Assembly: GCA_963835775.1 (NCBI GenBank)
Contig: CAWIHB010000025.1
Coordinates: 1-64,000, forward strand
DNA: 64,000 bases
Direction of reading: 5' to 3'
Source of the DNA: Palsa-504 sp963835775
GTDB lineage: Bacteria; Actinomycetota; Actinomycetes; Streptosporangiales; Streptosporangiaceae
Of this stretch, positions 61,484-64,000 are shown piece by piece (positions within the stretch are counted from its first letter, which is position 1; each line of letters begins with the position of its first letter). Below the pieces are notes generated by a model. That model was not told the origin of the DNA and ran no database searches. It saw nothing but the letters and a program-made list of their open reading frames with translations. Made by a program: the position numbers and the translations under genes.

Positions 61484-63007
61484 TCACGGGCGGGAGCCGT
61501 CGCGTCCCTGGCGGCCGTAGTAGTTCGGCGCCTCGACGGTCATCTGGACGTCGTGCGGGTGGCTCTCGGTCAGGCCCGCCGCGGTGATCTGGATGAACCG
61601 CGCGTCCTGCAGGTCGGCGATGGTTCGCGCCCCGCAGTAGCCCATGGCCGCGCGCAGTCCCCCGACCAGCTGGCCGGCCACGGCGGCCAGCGGTCCGCGG
61701 TAGGGCACCTGGCCCTCGACGCCCTCCGGGACGAGCTTGTCCTCGCGCAGCACGTCGTCCTGGAAGTAGCGGTCCTTGGAGTAGGACCGGCCCCGCTCCC
61801 GGTTGCGCATGGCCCCGAGGGAGCCCATCCCCCGGTACAGCTTGTACTGCTTGCCGTTGATGAAGACGACCTCGCCCGGGCTTTCCTCACACCCGGCCAG
61901 CAGGCTGCCCAGCATGACGCTGTCGGCGCCCGCGGCGATGGCCTTGGCGATGTCACCGGAATACTGCAGCCCGCCGTCGCCCATGACCGGCACCCCGGCC
62001 GGGCGCGCGGCCTGGGCCGCCTCGTAGATCGCGGTGACCTGCGGGACGCCCACGCCCGCCACCACCCGGGTGGTGCAGATCGACCCCGGTCCGACACCTA
62101 CCTTGATCCCGTCCGCGCCCGCCTCCACCAGGGCCTGCGCGCCGGCCCGGGTGGCGATGTTGCCGCCGATCACCTCGGCGCCGGAATTGGCCTTGATCTG
62201 GGCCACCATGTCCAGCACGGCCTGCGCGTGACCGTGCGCGGTGTCCACGACCAGGAAGTCGGCGCCAGCCTCGGTCAGCGCCTGCGCGCGGCGCTTGGCG
62301 TCCTCGCCCACTCCGACCGCGGCGCCGACCACCAGTCGGCCGGCCGCGTCCTTGGTCGCGAAGGGGAACTTCTCGCTCTTGGTGAAGTCCTTCACCGTGA
62401 TCAGCCCGCGCAGCCGCCCGGCCGGGTCCACCAGCGGCAGCTTCTCGACCTTGTGCTGGCGCAGCAGCCGCAGCGCCTCCTCGGCGGCCACTCCGACCGG
62501 AGCGGTGACCAGGGGCATCGGGGTCATCACCTCGGCCACCCGGCGGCCATGGTCGGTCTCGAACCGGATGTCACGGTTGGTGACGATGCCGAGCAGGACC
62601 CCGTCCGGGCCGGTGACCGGCACGCCGGAGATCCGGTACCGGCCGCACAGCTGGTCGACGTCGGCGATCGTGGCGTCCGGGCCGCAGGTCACCGGGTGGG
62701 TGATCATGCCGGCCTCGGACCGCTTGACCATGTCCACCTGCTGGGCCTGCTCCTCGATGGACAGGTTGCGGTGCAGCACGCCGGCCCCGCCCTGGCGGGC
62801 CATGGCCACGGCCATCCTGGCCTCGGTGACGGTGTCCATGGACGCCGAGACCAGCGGGATGCGGAGCCGGTGACGGCGGGTGATCCGGGTCGAGGTGTCC
62901 GCCTCGGCCGGCAGCACCGCGGAATGGGCCGGGAGCAGCAGCACGTCGTCAAAGGTCAGCCCGGCCGGCGCGAACTTATCCTCGTCCGGGCGCACGTGAT
63001 CATTCAT
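61484..63007 (-). CDS. guaB: IMP dehydrogenase
   Basis: First committed step to guanine nucleotides: IMP to XMP with NAD. 507 aa. N-terminal barrel strand GLTFDDVLLLPAHSAVL, two CBS domains (about residues 105-220), the active-site Cys loop GVGPGSICTTRVVAGVG, GDGGLQYSGDIAKAIAAGAD and the flap region SYSKDRYFQDD. The C-terminus NYYGRQGRDGSRP is typical. ATG 63007. The upstream 360 bp contain a 15-bp tandem repeat near the promoter. Confidence 0.95.
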   Translation of the reverse strand: MNDHVRPDEDKFAPAGLTFDDVLLLPAHSAVLPAEADTSTRITRRHRLRIPLVSASMDTVTEARMAVAMARQGGAGVLHRNLSIEEQAQQVDMVKRSEAGMITHPVTCGPDATIADVDQLCGRYRISGVPVTGPDGVLLGIVTNRDIRFETDHGRRVAEVMTPMPLVTAPVGVAAEEALRLLRQHKVEKLPLVDPAGRLRGLITVKDFTKSEKFPFATKDAAGRLVVGAAVGVGEDAKRRAQALTEAGADFLVVDTAHGHAQAVLDMVAQIKANSGAEVIGGNIATRAGAQALVEAGADGIKVGVGPGSICTTRVVAGVGVPQVTAIYEAAQAARPAGVPVMGDGGLQYSGDIAKAIAAGADSVMLGSLLAGCEESPGEVVFINGKQYKLYRGMGSLGAMRNRERGRSYSKDRYFQDDVLREDKLVPEGVEGQVPYRGPLAAVAGQLVGGLRAAMGYCGARTIADLQDARFIQITAAGLTESHPHDVQMTVEAPNYYGRQGRDGSRP

Positions 63008-63320
63008 GGCAGCTCCACTCCGGCGCAGGAATGTCCTACCTTGCCGCTAGTGTGGTCGTATCGCCGCAGGGCAGGCGGTGGCAGGGCAGGCGGTGGCAGG
63101 GCAGGCGGTGGCAGGGCAGGCGGTAACTGCGCGGGGAGGCTTCCGGGATGCCGGGCCGGTGAACCGCGAACCTCAACTGCTTGCCTCCTGAGGCGGATGT
63201 GAGCAGCTGGAATCCTCCGCCTCTTAGACGGGGGAGGATGCCAAGGCACCTTCACCAGGAGCCGCTGCGGAATGTACCCATCTTATGGGTGCTCCTGTCG
63301 ATCGAGGACCGCAGGAAGCG
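63008..63320. repeat. guaB upstream region with 15-bp tandem repeat
   Basis: Between guaB and the groEL terminator. Four units of cagggcaggcggtgg at 63067-63124, the last incomplete, 60-120 bp upstream of guaB. No gene, and no clear promoter boxes were identified; the repeat lies where regulatory DNA of guaB would be expected. Confidence 0.7.
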
Positions 63321-63354
63321 AAACGCGGGGCCACAGTACCGTGGCCCCGCGTTT
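63321..63354 (-). terminator. Terminator hairpin of groEL
   Basis: AAACGCGGGGCCAC (63321-63334) and its perfect complement GTGGCCCCGCGTTT (63341-63354) form a 14-bp stem with a 6-base loop, 11 bases after the groEL stop. Confidence 0.85.
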
Positions 63355-63364
63355 GCCTCGCACC

Positions 63365-64000
63365 TCAGTGCGGGTGGCTGTGCCCGTGGCCGTCGCCCGC
63401 GGGCTCCTTCTCCTCCGGCTTCTCGACCACCAGCGTCTCGGTGGTCAGCAGCATGCCGGCGATGGAGGCGGCATTCTGCACCGCAGACCTGGTCACCTTG
63501 ACCGGGTCGATGATGCCCTGCGCCATCAGGTCGCCGTATTCGCCGGTGGCCGCGTTGTAGCCGTGCCCGTCGGGCAGGGTGGCAATCTTGGCCACCACGA
63601 CCGAGCCCTCCTGGCCCGCGTTCAGCGCGATCCAGCGGGCCGGCTCGGACAGGGCGCGCGTGACGACCTTCACGCCGGTCAGCTCGTCACCGGTGCGGCC
63701 GAGGTCACCGAGGTCGGTGGCCAGATGCACCAGGGCGCTGCCGCCGCCGGCGATGATGCCTTCCTCGATGGCGGCCCGGGTGGCGGAGATGGCGTCCTCC
63801 AGGCGGTGCTTCTTCTCCTTGAGCTCCACCTCGGTGGCGGCGCCGGCCCGCAGCACGCAGACCCCGCCGGACAGCTTGGCCAGCCGCTCCTGCAGCTTCT
63901 CCCGGTCCCAGTCGGAATCGGTGTTCTCGATCTCGGTCCGGATCTGCCTGATCCGGTCCTCGATCGCGGTCTTGTCGCCCGCGCCGTCCACGATCGTGGT
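63365..64000 (-). CDS. groEL: 60-kDa chaperonin GroEL, C-terminal part (5' end outside window)
   Basis: The last ~211 codons of GroEL. It runs from the intermediate/apical boundary (DRIRQIRTEIENTDSDWDRE) through KLQERLAKLSGGVCVLRAGA and EEGIIAGGGSALVHLATDLG to GYNAATGEYGDLMAQGIIDP and the equatorial end. The tail is HGHSHPH, His-rich, instead of the Gly-Met repeats of housekeeping GroEL. Mycobacterial GroEL1 has such a tail, so this is likely a GroEL1-type paralogue. CIRCE or groES, if present, lie outside the window. Confidence 0.93.
   Translation of the reverse strand, partial: TTIVDGAGDKTAIEDRIRQIRTEIENTDSDWDREKLQERLAKLSGGVCVLRAGAATEVELKEKKHRLEDAISATRAAIEEGIIAGGGSALVHLATDLGDLGRTGDELTGVKVVTRALSEPARWIALNAGQEGSVVVAKIATLPDGHGYNAATGEYGDLMAQGIIDPVKVTRSAVQNAASIAGMLLTTETLVVEKPEEKEPAGDGHGHSHPH

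Overview
The window is about 70% G+C chromosomal DNA from an actinomycete, probably a filamentous lineage near Streptosporangiales or Streptomycetales; the genus cannot be read from the sequence. The signs are split helicase-nuclease genes of the AdnA/AdnB type, a branched-chain amino acid (BCAA) region in the usual actinomycete arrangement, guaB-guaB3, a His-tailed GroEL, DUF2630 and DUF5313 proteins, and leaderless genes. No rRNA, tRNA or CRISPR array was recognised.

Layout. 0-7.1 kb is a mobile-element patchwork. It holds the 3' part of a group II intron sitting in the catalytic motif of an IS110 transposase, and a 126-codon gene between two copies of a foldable ~130-bp element. Next come an intact thiamine-binding (DUF77) gene and two tandem large serine recombinases. 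The recombinases lie between the two halves of a second DUF77 gene. Those halves point in opposite directions, and the recombinase side of each junction carries one arm of an inverted repeat. The geometry is that of attL/attR in inverted orientation. This is the best candidate in the window for an undescribed system. 7.1-8.9 kb is azlCD with a divergent XRE-cupin regulator.

8.9-25.5 kb carries adnB and adnA, normally neighbours but here 9.4 kb apart. Each has its own near-identical PafBC-type DNA-damage promoter. Between them lie an S41 peptidase, a GH63 glycosidase, an FAD oxidoreductase without its redox cysteines, two broken genes and a DUF389 membrane protein. An alkyltransferase-like gene and a mycosin-like protease operon follow adnA.

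27.5-40.7 kb is mostly BCAA synthesis: cimA, ilvE, leuB, ilvC, ilvN, ilvB. cimA and ilvB each have a short Ile- or Ile/Leu/Val-coding leader peptide and an attenuator hairpin. One palindrome (TGTCTC-N7-GAGACA) recurs near cimA, upstream of the leuB unit and upstream of ilvB. A membrane GGDEF/EAL protein lies upstream of ilvB.

41-48 kb is an accessory island: a GntR regulator with operator repeats, a secreted protein, an operon of very small genes, a stand-alone restriction-type nuclease and a VapBC45-like toxin-antitoxin pair. 49-64 kb is core metabolism: biotin carboxylase/BCCP, quinone dehydrogenase, gamma-glutamylcyclotransferase, PH-domain protein, M20 amidohydrolase, GCS2 ligase, acyl-CoA mutase, D,D-carboxypeptidase, trpS, guaB3, guaB and the 3' part of groEL.

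Two cautions apply. Several genes, including ilvC, need a single-base correction to read through, so some frameshifts may be sequencing errors. The window is also rich in short tandem repeats (12-46 bp) at gene ends and in linkers.
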